Below are positions 1-7,703 of a stretch of DNA of 58,584 nucleotides, in pieces. The stretch covers positions 1-58,584 of the forward strand of contig JACRAQ010000058.1 in NCBI GenBank assembly GCA_016213335.1. Reading direction: 5' to 3'. Under the pieces are notes generated by a model. That model was not told where the DNA came from and searched no databases. It was given only the letters and a program-made list of their open reading frames with translations. The position numbers and the translations under genes were made by a program. Position 1 is the stretch's first letter, and every line of letters begins with the position of its first letter. Source of the DNA: Nitrosomonadales bacterium (lineage in GTDB: Bacteria > Pseudomonadota > Gammaproteobacteria > Burkholderiales > Gallionellaceae).

Positions 1-2
1 GC

Positions 3-992
3 ATGATCGGCTACGGCGGCATGGCGCTGGAATCCTTCGTCGCCATCATGGCGATGATCGCCGCCACGGTGCTGGATCCCGGCGTGTACTTCGCCATCAA
101 TTCTCCTGCGGGAGTGGTGGGCAAGGAAGCGGCGGCTGCAGTGGCAAAGATTTCCAGTTGGGGCTTTCCGGTCACGGTGGAGCAGATGAGTGTGCTGGCA
201 CAGCAGATGGGCGAATCCACCCTGTTTGCCCGCACCGGTGGAGCGCCTTCGCTGGCGGTCGGCATGGCCAGCATCTTCGGCAGCGCCTTCGGCCAGGGCA
301 TGCTGGCCATGTGGTATCACTTCGCCATCATGTTCGAGGCCGTCTTCATTCTCACTACGCTGGACGCGGGCACGCGCGTCGGGCGCTTCATGTTACAGGA
401 CGTGCTCGGCAACGTCTGGCCCAGGCTGGGCGAAACATCGTGGTATCCGTCAGTGCTGCTATCCAGCGGAATTGTCGTTTCGGCGTGGGGATACTTCCTC
501 TACATCGGCGTGATTGACCCCAACGGCGGGGTCAACATCCTGTGGCCGCTGTTTGGCATCGCCAACCAGATTCTCGCAGCCATCGCGCTGTGTGTGGCCA
601 CCGGCATCCTGGTCAAGTCCGGCAAGCTGAAATATGCCTGGATCACCGCGCTGCCGCTGGCCTGGCTGGCCACCATCACCAGTGCGGCGGTATGGGAGAA
701 ACTCACCAGCCCAGATATACGCATTGGCTTCCTCGCCGCCGCCAACGATCTTGCCAACAAGCTCGCGGCGGGTGCGCTGCCGCCGGAAAAGGCTGCGGTC
801 GCACCGCAACTGATTTTCAACCAGCGGCTCGATGCGGTGCTGGCGATGTTCTTTGCCTGCTTGTTGTGGCTGATCGTGGCCGACATGCTGCGGGTGTGCG
901 CGCGCCATCTCAAGGGCAAGCAAGTGCCGCCATTGAGCGAAGCACCGCATCAGCTTACCCAACTGGAGGAGGCCGCATGGGCGCGCGACTGA
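3..992 (+). CDS. cstA: Carbon starvation protein CstA, C-terminal part (5' end outside window)
   Basis: Inner-membrane peptide/pyruvate-type transporter of the CstA family. Only the last ~329 residues are present; the reading frame is open at the left edge, while full-length CstA proteins are about 690-700 residues. Visible family features are the hydrophobic stretch with VLDPGVYFAINSP near the start, the FEAVFILTTLDAGTRVGRF segment and the NILWPLFGIANQ segment, each next to membrane helices. The 3' end overlaps the YbdD-like gene by 16 bases, which indicates translational coupling, as is usual for cstA-ybdD pairs. The identity is firm from these conserved blocks; the substrate (pyruvate or peptides) cannot be decided from sequence. 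Confidence 0.95.
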   Translation: MIGYGGMALESFVAIMAMIAATVLDPGVYFAINSPAGVVGKEAAAAVAKISSWGFPVTVEQMSVLAQQMGESTLFARTGGAPSLAVGMASIFGSAFGQGMLAMWYHFAIMFEAVFILTTLDAGTRVGRFMLQDVLGNVWPRLGETSWYPSVLLSSGIVVSAWGYFLYIGVIDPNGGVNILWPLFGIANQILAAIALCVATGILVKSGKLKYAWITALPLAWLATITSAAVWEKLTSPDIRIGFLAAANDLANKLAAGALPPEKAAVAPQLIFNQRLDAVLAMFFACLLWLIVADMLRVCARHLKGKQVPPLSEAPHQLTQLEEAAWARD

Positions 993-1171
993 TGAAGCGC
1001 GCGCTGCAACGGCTGTGGCGCGGTATCCGTCAGTTGAGCGGCGATGATGCCTACGAGCGCTACTTGGCGCATTGCGCAGCTTGCCACAAAGATGCGCCCC
1101 GGCTGTCGCGCAAGGAATTTTTCCTGCGCCAGGAACAGCAGAAGTGGGGCGGGATTAAGCGGTGCTGCTGA
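977..1171 (+). CDS. YbdD/YjiX family small protein (CstA partner)
   Basis: A 64-residue protein of the YbdD/YjiX (DUF466) family, which is habitually encoded directly after cstA-type transporters and is thought to assist them. The diagnostic features are the central D-x-Y-E-R-Y-L-x-H motif, an EFF-x-R segment and the C-terminal GG-x-x-RCC ending. The ATG at 977 is preceded by GGAGGAGG inside the cstA end, giving a strong ribosome binding site and a 16-base overlap. The extra cysteines in the HCAAC stretch are unusual for the family and may bind a metal, but that is speculation. Confidence 0.88.
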   Translation: MGARLMKRALQRLWRGIRQLSGDDAYERYLAHCAACHKDAPRLSRKEFFLRQEQQKWGGIKRCC

Positions 1172-1192
1172 CGGTTTGTTGTTGAAGTGCAT

Positions 1193-1254
1193 GTAGAAGG
1201 GTGCAATAAGCCTGCCCTGAGCGCAGTCAAAGGGCGTAGCGCATTGCGCCCTAC
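1193..1254. repeat. Intergenic palindromic repeat (hairpin)
   Basis: Two arms of about 20 bases (GTAG..GGGTGCAATAAGCC.. and ..GCGCATTGCGCCCTAC) can fold into a long imperfect hairpin. Between them lies CCCTGAG..GTCAAAGGG, a core related to the repeats at 1990-2121 and 58327-58456. It sits between ybdD and the proA remnant and could act as an mRNA stabiliser or weak terminator after cstA-ybdD. Confidence 0.6.
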
Positions 1255-1261
1255 TGCGATG

Positions 1262-1375
1262 GGTACGGAGATCGGCATTTCCACCGACAAGATACACGCG
1301 CGCGGCCCGGCCGAGCTGGAAGGGCAGACCTCGCAGTAATTCATCGTGCTGGGCAGCGGGCAGATCAGAACCTGA
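1262..1375 (+). pseudogene. proA: Remnant of proA (glutamate-5-semialdehyde dehydrogenase), last ~37 codons
   Basis: Reading from base 1262 the frame gives [16 protein letters not shown], then AELEGQTSQ, a TAA stop at 1337-1339, then FIVLGSGQIRT and TGA at 1373-1375. This matches the conserved C-terminus of ProA ([10 protein letters not shown]-x-H-A-R-G-P ... GLEGLTSQK-x-IVLG). The TAA replaces the lysine codon expected after SQ, a one-base change. No upstream proA sequence is recognisable, so this is a 3' fossil left by a deletion or rearrangement. A functional proA would have to be elsewhere in the genome. Confidence 0.82.
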
Positions 1376-1441
1376 TACGGTACGGCATCCTGGCTACCCC
1401 ATCAGGTGCGGTGCTTGTCCGCCCGGCGCTGGCTACAACAA

Positions 1442-1495
1442 AAAACCCTTAGTAAGAAAACCATGTTATCCATGATCTTCCTACCTAAGGGTTTT
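1442..1495 (-). terminator. Rho-independent-type terminator, possibly bidirectional
   Basis: An 11-base perfect inverted repeat, AAAACCCTTAG (1442-1452) and CTAAGGGTTTT (1485-1495), lies just downstream of the minus-strand Cys-rich gene. On the minus strand the right arm runs into six T residues. The long loop (32 bases) contains a second small CATG-based pairing. Confidence 0.6.
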
Positions 1496-1546
1496 ATAAT
1501 TTCATCGTGATTTCCCTGCATGGAAACCGGATGATAAAGGTTTTTG

Positions 1547-1801
1547 TTATTTGCAAGCCCCTACATCTTTGCCGGCAGGAATATCACATTTCTTGGAAAT
1601 GCATACGGCGTCCCGTTTGCATGCCGCGCCAGCAGCCTGTGGCGCTTTGCATACGTGGGGGTTCGCAGCAAGAATGCACAGCTTGCCATCCTTGCAATCC
1701 TTGTCGCTCTGGCACTCGTCTTTTGCGTCCGCTGCAAAAGATATTTGCGATAAGGACAATGCCACGATCATCGCCATTGGCAACAAATATTTCTTGAACA
1801 T
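1547..1801 (-). CDS. Small secreted Cys-rich protein (Dickkopf N-terminal-like)
   Basis: An 84-residue exported protein of unknown function. The start ATG at 1801 is preceded by GGGAGAAAACT, a good ribosome binding site; upstream in-frame starts lack one. Residues 1-23 form a typical signal peptide (MFKKYLLP.. ending SFA|ADA). The mature part has eight cysteines with spacing C-x5-C-x5-C-x8-C-x9-C-x5-C-x4-C-x10-C or close to it, a pattern like the disulfide-rich Dickkopf N-terminal region found in various bacterial secreted proteins. It is a single-gene unit with its own terminator. A periplasmic or surface role stabilised by four disulfides is inferred; nothing indicates a specific ligand. 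Confidence 0.75.
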   Translation of the reverse strand: MFKKYLLPMAMIVALSLSQISFAADAKDECQSDKDCKDGKLCILAANPHVCKAPQAAGAACKRDAVCISKKCDIPAGKDVGACK

Positions 1802-1989
1802 AGTTTTCTCCCTGACGTTAACAATATAAACACGGATGGGCTCATTCGCCCGCTCAAATAATACGCTTCGGGTGAACGTCGTCAAGCGGTTATGACCGCG
1901 CACCAGCGGCTGCGGCAAGGCTGGCGCCCCGCGAGTTCAAGCCCGCGCTTTTGGGAGCGAGCTGGTTGAAAGCTGGCGGGGTGAGGAGC

Positions 1990-2121
1990 AATGCTGTTTA
2001 CTTAACCGTTCGTGGTGAGCCCTTCGATAACCTCAGGAGAGCCTTGTCGAACCACCAGCCCGCAACCAGAGCCCTTCGACAAACTCAGGGCGAACGGAGC
2101 TTTTCTTAACTGAACAGCATT
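1990..2121. repeat. Composite palindromic repeat element
   Basis: The outer arms AATGCTGTTTACTTAA (1990-2005) and TTAACTGAACAGCATT (2106-2121) are inverted with 14 of 16 matches. Inside them, CCGTTCG (2006-2012) and CGAACGG (2091-2097) form perfect inverted ends around GAGCCCTTCGA..CTCAGG cores in both orientations. The gene-free stretch from 1802 to 2138 holds little else. It resembles the CTGAG..TGTCGAAGGGC intergenic repeats widespread in proteobacteria. It lies downstream of ubiT and may serve as a terminator for it. Confidence 0.75.
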
Positions 2122-2138
2122 GGGGTAATGAGGGAATT

Positions 2139-2618
2139 TTACGCCAGCAGGCGCATCCTGATTTCGGCGAGGACTTTCCTGGGCGAGAGCAGTCGGATGT
2201 CGAGAGGGGGCAACTCCAGCGCATCGAGGGTGTTCTTTACCAACAGGCCGAGTTCGGTGTCGCCTTCCATGCACAGGCGGCGGCTGAAGAAGAGCGTGTC
2301 CGGATCTTCCTTGCGCAGGGCCAGCATCAGGAAATCGTAGGCGCTGGCGCTGATAGTCAGGTCTGGCTCCCCGACGCGGCGGCAGGCGACCATGCCTTTA
2401 TGGTCGAGGGTGAAATAAAACGCCACTCTGGCGTCGGTCACGCGGATGCTGATGAGCTTGCCGCGCAGGGGTTGCATCGTTTCCGAGCGCAGGGTGTTGC
2501 CCAGCGCCAGATTGACCGCCTGGACAAACAGAAAAGTCTGCGGATAGCCCGGCAGGACGGACAGCGCATCGCCGACCGGCTTGGGGAGAGTGAAGGGTTG
2601 TCTGTCCATTGCGTTCAT
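2139..2618 (-). CDS. ubiT: UbiT, SCP2-type lipid-binding ubiquinone biosynthesis accessory factor
   Basis: A 159-residue SCP2 (sterol carrier protein 2) domain protein of the UbiT (YhbT) family. In known systems UbiT binds prenylated intermediates and is required for the oxygen-independent ubiquinone pathway together with UbiU and UbiV. Visible features are the N-terminal LPKPVGDALSVLPGYP segment, typical of UbiT, and the SCP2 core with the GKLISIRVTDARVAFYFTLDH and DLTISASAYDFLML strands. It is the last gene of ubiU-ubiV-ubiT on the minus strand, 36 bases after ubiV. A TATAAT-like sequence in that short gap could give extra transcription. The start is the first of two nearby ATGs (MNAMD), and no strong ribosome site distinguishes them. 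Confidence 0.9.
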   Translation of the reverse strand: MNAMDRQPFTLPKPVGDALSVLPGYPQTFLFVQAVNLALGNTLRSETMQPLRGKLISIRVTDARVAFYFTLDHKGMVACRRVGEPDLTISASAYDFLMLALRKEDPDTLFFSRRLCMEGDTELGLLVKNTLDALELPPLDIRLLSPRKVLAEIRMRLLA

Positions 2619-2654
2619 CAGTTATTTTGGGCTCGGCTTTGGCGGTAATTATAA

Positions 2655-3578
2655 TCACCTTTCGGCAAGCGCGACGCTGCGTTCGCTGGCATGAACCATT
2701 TGCTCCAGCCCCGCCCGGCCGTGCCAGTAGCCATTGCAGGCCGCTTCCGGCATCAGTCTTCCCATCTGCTGCAAGGCGTGTTCCGGGTTTATCTGCCGGT
2801 CCATGCAGCTGCGGAACAGCCCGGCAATTTCTGCGGTATGTTCGTATTGGGGGCTGATGCGCAGCACGTCCACGCCCAGGTCGCGCAGGGAGTCCATCTC
2901 GCCGATCAGGTTGTACACCAGCGCGGATTGGGTCTGGATGCCGTTGATGACCAGGAACGGCTTGCCTTCGCGGGTGCGCATGGTTTTACCGTCAGGGTCG
3001 TCGAGGCAGAGGAAGGGGCAGTCGTCCTTGGGCAGGTTGTGGAAGCGGGCGGTAAAGCAGCGCGAGGAAAATGCCAGTGGCAGCCTGCCGTAGGAAAACA
3101 CTTCCGTTTCCATCCCCGCCGGGCGCGATTGCTGCAACGGCTGCAGCACCTCGCGCGACATTTCCACCGGTATCACCCAGCGCTGCGCGCCGAGGGAGGC
3201 GATCATGCCAAGGGTCTGCGGGTTGTAGATATTGAGATAGGGGCCCGCTACGAACGGCACCTTGCCTTCCAGCAGGTGCACCGCGCCCATGTCGTTGGCT
3301 TCCACCGCGAAATTGCCGTTTTCCGCGATCCTGCGCAAGGTCTTCAGGTCGGACTCGGATTCGATCAGCGTCAGGGTGGAAAGCACCACCTTTTTGCCAG
3401 CACCGGACAGCATGTTCGCCAGTTCCAGCCAGTCGGCCAGGCGCATGATGTGGCGCCGCGAGCAAACCGTTTCACCCAGGTAAACAATATCTACCGGAGC
3501 AGCGGCGATTTCTTCGTAGAACGCCTGTAATTTCTCCCGTGTCCAGTAGTAAAGGATTGGGCCAAGCGAAAGCTTCAT
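2655..3578 (-). CDS. ubiV: UbiV, U32-family protein for O2-independent ubiquinone hydroxylation
   Basis: A 307-residue member of the U32 peptidase-like family. UbiU and UbiV form a complex with [4Fe-4S] clusters that is needed for anaerobic ubiquinone ring hydroxylation. Four cysteines fit the known cluster ligands: C39 (in ETVCSRRH), C174 (SRCF), C187 and C191 (DDCPFLC), the last three with the 13 and 4 residue spacing of characterised UbiV. The protein begins [12 protein letters not shown], typical of UbiV. It lies 20 bases after ubiU, in the same operon. Identification is strong; activity is inferred from the family. Confidence 0.94.
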   Translation of the reverse strand: MKLSLGPILYYWTREKLQAFYEEIAAAPVDIVYLGETVCSRRHIMRLADWLELANMLSGAGKKVVLSTLTLIESESDLKTLRRIAENGNFAVEANDMGAVHLLEGKVPFVAGPYLNIYNPQTLGMIASLGAQRWVIPVEMSREVLQPLQQSRPAGMETEVFSYGRLPLAFSSRCFTARFHNLPKDDCPFLCLDDPDGKTMRTREGKPFLVINGIQTQSALVYNLIGEMDSLRDLGVDVLRISPQYEHTAEIAGLFRSCMDRQINPEHALQQMGRLMPEAACNGYWHGRAGLEQMVHASERSVALAER

Positions 3579-3598
3579 TTATTCAATTCCTGTAGCGT

Positions 3599-4609
3599 TT
3601 ACTTCCAAGGCCGGTGATAGGCGCCCAAGGTGTGTTGCTGACCCTCTGAAATCTTGCCCAGCGCGGCGGTCCAGGCGGGCTTGACGGAAAAGCTTTTGGG
3701 GCTCTTCATGCACAGGTCTATCGCTTCGCGCCAAACCCGGGTGACCTGCGCCACATAGGCCGGGCTTCTTTGCCGGCCCTCGATTTTGAGGCCGCGTATT
3801 TTTACGCGCAGCAGCTCGGGCAGCAGTTCCAGGGTGTTCAGGCTGGTCGGTTCTTCCATGGCGTAGTAGGTTTCGCCTTCCACCTCGAAACGCCCCTTGC
3901 ACAAGGTGGGGTAACCGGCATTCTCGTCGTCGGAATAGCGGTCAATCAGCACGCCGTTGAGGCGCGATTCCAGCCCCTTGGCAGTTTTTTGCCAGCGCAC
4001 GGCTTTGGGCGGCGAGCACACTCCGCAGTTGTTGGGAGATTCGCCGGTGACGTAGGAAGAAAGCGCGCAGCGCCCTTCGGCCATGACGCACAGTCCGCCA
4101 AAGCCGAACAATTCCAGCTCCACCTTGGTGCCGGCGGCCAGTTCCTCGACTTGCGCGAACGACAATACGCGCGGCAATACGGCCCGGATGATGCCAAAGT
4201 GTTCGCGGTAGAAATTGATCGCCTCGTAGTTCGTGGCAGAGCCCTGTACGGAAAGGTGGAGGTGCAGTTGCGGGTGAGTTTTCATGGCGTACTGCATGAG
4301 GCCTGGGTCGGCCAGGATGAGGGCGTCCATGCCTTTGTCAGCCGCAAGGTCTATCGCGTTTTTCCAGCGATCCCAATCGCCGGTAGGATAGGTGTTGAGC
4401 GCCAGGTACACTTTTGCGCCTTTAGCGTGTGCGTATTCGACGCCAGAGTGCAGGTTGGTCGCGTCGAAATTCAGCCCGGTAAAATTGCGCGCGTTGGTTT
4501 CGTCGCGCAAGCCGATGTAAACACAGTCAGCGCCGTTATCCACCGCAGCTTTCAGCGCGGGCAGGCTGCCCGCCGGGCTCACCAGATCAAGTTTGTATTC
4601 AGGCTGCAT
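3599..4609 (-). CDS. ubiU: UbiU, U32-family protein for O2-independent ubiquinone hydroxylation
   Basis: A 336-residue U32-family protein, the partner of UbiV. It carries the N-terminal LDLVSPAGSLPALKAAVDNGAD motif of U32 proteins. Cysteines C174, C181, C198 and C237 reproduce the spacing (7, 17, 39) of the four [4Fe-4S] ligands of known UbiU; C195 is an additional cysteine. In related bacteria UbiU-UbiV with UbiT allow ubiquinone synthesis without oxygen, so the host probably lives at oxic-anoxic boundaries. The 5' end overlaps the upstream radical SAM gene by 11 bases, implying coupled translation; the AAGAGGAGG sequence inside that gene is a good ribosome site. Confidence 0.95.
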   Translation of the reverse strand: MQPEYKLDLVSPAGSLPALKAAVDNGADCVYIGLRDETNARNFTGLNFDATNLHSGVEYAHAKGAKVYLALNTYPTGDWDRWKNAIDLAADKGMDALILADPGLMQYAMKTHPQLHLHLSVQGSATNYEAINFYREHFGIIRAVLPRVLSFAQVEELAAGTKVELELFGFGGLCVMAEGRCALSSYVTGESPNNCGVCSPPKAVRWQKTAKGLESRLNGVLIDRYSDDENAGYPTLCKGRFEVEGETYYAMEEPTSLNTLELLPELLRVKIRGLKIEGRQRSPAYVAQVTRVWREAIDLCMKSPKSFSVKPAWTAALGKISEGQQHTLGAYHRPWK

Positions 4610-5552
4610 AAAGAACCTCCTCTCTGCCCGCTAATGGCTCGGCAAATTCACCCTGGCGATGGCCGCGGCGCCGTAATTCCAGTTCGATGCCATTCAGGAC
4701 GTTCCATTTTTGCGAGCACCAGGAAGGGGCCAGCAAAATATCCTTCGGTGCCGTACCGGTAACGCGGTGGTACACGATGTCGGGCGGCGTGCGTTCGATC
4801 AGGTCGGCGGTGATGCGGATGTAATCGCTCATGCCCAGCGGCTGATATTCACCGCGCCGCCACTCGAAGGCCAACAGGGTATTTTTTACCACGTGCAGCG
4901 GATGGATTTTAAGGCCGTCTGTGCCCAATGCCAGCACGGTATCCAGCGAGGCGTGGTAATGGTGCTCGGTTTCGCCGGGAAGCCCGACGATCAGGTGGGT
5001 GCAAACCGGTATGCCGCGCATTCTCGCGGCAACCACCGCCTTTTCGTATTCCCTGAGGCCGTGGCCGCGGTTGACCCGCTTGAGGGTTTCATCGAAGGCG
5101 GACTGCAAGCCGAGCTCCAGCCATACCACCAGGCCGCGTTGCCGGTATTCCGCCAGCAAATCCAGCACTGCTGCGGGAACACAGTCGGGCCGGGTGCCGA
5201 TGGATAGCCCTATCATGTCCGGCTCGGCCAGCGCCTCGTCGTAGAGTGCGGCCAACTGGGCGACATCGGCATAGGTGTTGGTATAGGCCTGAAAATAAGC
5301 GAGGAAGCTCGGCGCCCGCGTGCGGTTTCCGATGGCACGCTTGCCGCTGGCGATTTGCTCGGCCAGTGTGGGCGGGGTATGACCATTGGGGCTGAACGAG
5401 GCGTTGTTGCAGAAGGTGCAGCCCCCCCTGCCCTTTGCGCCATCGCGGTTGGGGCAGGTCATGCCGGCGTCGAGCGCAATCTTGTGCACGCGCTCGCCGT
5501 GCTGCTTCAGCATGTGCTGGCCGAAGGTGTTGATGTAGTCAGAAAGTGCCAT
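4599..5552 (-). CDS. Radical SAM protein, YhcC family (TIGR01212)
   Basis: A 317-residue radical SAM protein of the YhcC type, whose substrate is not firmly established. The cluster-binding region near residues 31-48 reads MTCPNRDG..GRGGCTFC, with C33, C45 and C48 in the atypical spacing of this family instead of the usual CX3CX2C. Later motifs include IGTRPDC and the LELGLQS and THLIVGLPGE segments of the radical SAM barrel. It is the first gene of the ubiU-ubiV-ubiT operon and overlaps ubiU by 11 bases. The linkage suggests, but does not prove, a role in anaerobic metabolism or ubiquinone synthesis. Confidence 0.88.
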   Translation of the reverse strand: MALSDYINTFGQHMLKQHGERVHKIALDAGMTCPNRDGAKGRGGCTFCNNASFSPNGHTPPTLAEQIASGKRAIGNRTRAPSFLAYFQAYTNTYADVAQLAALYDEALAEPDMIGLSIGTRPDCVPAAVLDLLAEYRQRGLVVWLELGLQSAFDETLKRVNRGHGLREYEKAVVAARMRGIPVCTHLIVGLPGETEHHYHASLDTVLALGTDGLKIHPLHVVKNTLLAFEWRRGEYQPLGMSDYIRITADLIERTPPDIVYHRVTGTAPKDILLAPSWCSQKWNVLNGIELELRRRGHRQGEFAEPLAGREEVLYAA

Positions 5553-5602
5553 GAATCGCGAGCGAGATAAATTGCAGTAGGCTGAACTATAGCAGGCAAT
5601 CG

Positions 5603-5620
5603 GCCCATCTGCCGATGGGC
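5603..5620. terminator. Hairpin between sco1 and the radical SAM gene
   Basis: A perfect 7-base stem, GCCCATC/GATGGGC, with a TGCC loop, downstream of the Sco1-type gene on the minus strand. There is no U-tract on either side, so termination is only possible, not shown. Confidence 0.35.
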
Positions 5621-5722
5621 AAGCAACACTGCTGCAAGCGGGGTTTTTGCGTCAAAAGAAGGCGCGCTTGCCGCAAGAACAAAAGACTATCAATGCGTGC
5701 GTCCGGTTCCCCGGCTGTCGGA

Positions 5723-6316
5723 TTAACGTGAATCGAGCAGCAGCCTGATATCGTGAGCCAGGTCATCCGCCCCCATCCCAAAGCTTGCGAGCAAGCGCAA
5801 TTGCCCGGACTGGTCGTAAATATGGACGCCGAGCGAATGGTCTATGGTGTAATTGGCGGGGGTGCCACCGGCCGCCTTGTTGAAAAAAATCCGGTACGCT
5901 TTGGCGGTTTCGGCGGTTTGCTGCGATGTGCCGTAAAGCCCGATGAACCTGGGGTGGAACGCCGGAACATACTGGGCCAGGAGCGCCGGGGTATCGCGTT
6001 CTGGATCCAGCGTGACAAATAACACCTGCACCTTGTCGGCATCGGGGCCGAGGCGTTTCATCGCCCGCGCCAGCTCCACCATGGTATTCGGGCAGGCTTC
6101 CGGGCAGTGGGTATAGCCGAAAAAGAGCGCGACGACCTTGCCTTTGAAGTCGGCTAAGGTGCGCGGCTGCCCCAAGTGGTCGTTCAGCCGGAAATTTTTT
6201 CCGCTATCAATGCCGGTAATATCGGTGGCCTTGAATGGTGCCGCTGATGCGGGTGGCTTGCACCCGTATAGAATTGCGGCAAAACATGCGAGCAACACAT
6301 ACAGCAGCCGCTTCAT
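5723..6316 (-). CDS. Sco1/SenC-type copper chaperone lipoprotein
   Basis: A 197-residue SCO family protein, a thioredoxin-like copper carrier or thiol reductase that helps assemble the CuA site of cytochrome c oxidase. The chosen start (ATG 6316) puts a signal peptide directly at the N-terminus with lipobox LYGC (C19); an upstream ATG at 6385 would add 23 residues without hydrophobicity. The copper-binding CPEAC motif is C71/C75, followed by the distal histidine H160 in IDHSLG, so all three ligands are present. The thioredoxin-fold signature GKVVALFFGYTHCP is clear. It stands alone between the radical SAM operon and a divergent SirB2-like gene. Confidence 0.92.
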   Translation of the reverse strand: MKRLLYVLLACFAAILYGCKPPASAAPFKATDITGIDSGKNFRLNDHLGQPRTLADFKGKVVALFFGYTHCPEACPNTMVELARAMKRLGPDADKVQVLFVTLDPERDTPALLAQYVPAFHPRFIGLYGTSQQTAETAKAYRIFFNKAAGGTPANYTIDHSLGVHIYDQSGQLRLLASFGMGADDLAHDIRLLLDSR

Positions 6317-6553
6317 GTGTGCTGCGCCTGGCTTGGCGGCAAGGTATCCTGCGGGTTGATGCTTGTTGGCTGTTTTCGTGTTCATGGGTTTTCACTCAGA
6401 GGGGGCGCATTTTGCCAGCGCTTGCGGCGTATTAAAACGGCTAATAAAATGAGCCGGAATCGTGCCCGGATGTGTTCCCCGAGCGCCATGTATCATCGGC
6501 GCATTTTACCGCAAGGTTGACCGAACCGGTCTTGCCGTTCCGAAAGAATTCCC

Positions 6554-6937
6554 ATGAGCCTGTTATTGGTAAAAGCTGTTCATGTCGCTTGTGTGGTGGC
6601 CAGCTACACGCTGTTTTTCCTGCGCGGGATGTGGCTGATAAAAGGCTCGCCCATCATGCGCCAACGGTGGGTGAAAGTTGTCCCGCATGTGACGGATACG
6701 CTGCTGCTGGCGAGCGCAATCACGCTCGCCATCGGTATCCGGCAATACCCCGGCACGGACGCCTGGCTGACTGCCAAGGTATCCGGCTTGTTGCTCTACA
6801 TCGGTTTGGGCATGGTGGCGTTCCGTTTCAGCAGGACCTTGCGTGCCAGGATCGCGGCATGGGTGGCGGCACAACTGGTTTTCTTCTACATTGTGGCGGT
6901 TGCGCTGACCCACAGCCCGCTGCCGTTTCTGGCGTAG
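6554..6937 (+). CDS. SirB2-family integral membrane protein
   Basis: A 127-residue protein of the SirB (YchQ) family, function unknown. It has four predicted membrane helices: residues ~5-25, ~46-64, ~74-92 and ~100-120. The conserved KAVHV at the N-terminus, FFLRGMWL and the HVTDTLLLASA segment are hallmarks; the histidines H10 and H45 near the membrane could bind heme or metal, though this is not established. It converges on the VasI-like gene with only nine bases between the stop codons. Confidence 0.88.
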   Translation: MSLLLVKAVHVACVVASYTLFFLRGMWLIKGSPIMRQRWVKVVPHVTDTLLLASAITLAIGIRQYPGTDAWLTAKVSGLLLYIGLGMVAFRFSRTLRARIAAWVAAQLVFFYIVAVALTHSPLPFLA

Positions 6938-6946
6938 CGCGGGAAG

Positions 6947-7501
6947 CTATTCCCAGCACATGCGGGCGAGTTGCGGCAAGTAGGCGGACAGGCCGGCAAC
7001 GTCGAATTCGGCTTGTACCGGCGGGCTGTTGAAGGGGGTAAACTGGATGACAAATTTTTGCGATCCGGCCAGCTGCTTGACCAGCAAAGTAGAATCCCGC
7101 GCCGAGGCGCCGATCGCCGCATTGGTGACTTCCTGCCAGCGCTGGGGGACAGGTTTCCCGCCGTCAAACTGGACGCGCACGATTTGCTTGTCAACCTGGG
7201 TGACCTCCAGCGGCAGCCAGGTTTCGACATAAACAGCAGCTTTCTTCTTGCCGCACTCGATGGTCAAGGTAGGCACCGCTGATTTCATCCAGCCCTTTAC
7301 CTCTTTTTCTGCCTTGAGCGACATGGACAGGGATTCTTCGCCAGCGGCAGGCGACACTTGCCATTTGCCAGGCGATAGGGGCGGTGCTGTTGCGCTGGCT
7401 GCATGGGCGGCGTAAGCGCAAAACAACAGGAAAGCGCATACGCGGGAGCCAGGGTTTGCGGGAGCTGTTTGGTGGGGGCGCTGCGGGATAGGGGGGTGCA
7501 T
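6947..7501 (-). CDS. Exported VasI-like protein (type VI secretion-associated family)
   Basis: A 184-residue protein similar in layout to the VasI/EvfG family: a signal-type segment (about residues 20-36, VCAFLLFCAYAAHA), a predicted beta-rich domain with LTIECGKKKAAVYVE, a tract with W and charged residues (PQRWQEVTN), and the C-terminal KFVIQFTPFNSPPVQAEFDVAGL..ARMCW. The paired cysteines in IEC and MCW are typical of the family. Family members often lie in type VI secretion clusters, but no such genes are nearby, so this is an orphan. The assignment is from motif resemblance, and the start codon is uncertain because the N-terminus is proline-rich. Confidence 0.6.
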   Translation of the reverse strand: MHPPIPQRPHQTAPANPGSRVCAFLLFCAYAAHAASATAPPLSPGKWQVSPAAGEESLSMSLKAEKEVKGWMKSAVPTLTIECGKKKAAVYVETWLPLEVTQVDKQIVRVQFDGGKPVPQRWQEVTNAAIGASARDSTLLVKQLAGSQKFVIQFTPFNSPPVQAEFDVAGLSAYLPQLARMCWE

Positions 7502-7655
7502 GGGGTGGCTGCTCCGCTTTCAGGGGCAGTCAGTGTACCCAAATGGGTGGGATGCCGCAAAGCCAAGCTTTTTCTCGGCAGGGGTGTATCTAAGGCTGTG
7601 ATGCAGAAAGTAAACCGGCCCGCCCTTGATCTGATCAGGGAATGGCAATTGCAGG

Positions 7656-7661
7656 TATAAT
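7656..7661 (+). promoter_or_regulatory. Possible -10 box for the PA2779/PA2778-type pair
   Basis: A perfect TATAAT lies 43 bases before the start of the small membrane protein gene. No convincing -35 element was found at the right distance, so this is tentative. Confidence 0.35.
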
Positions 7662-7703
7662 CCCAACGGCATTTTGGGTTGCCTGTTTTCTTTGGAGGAT
7701 ACG

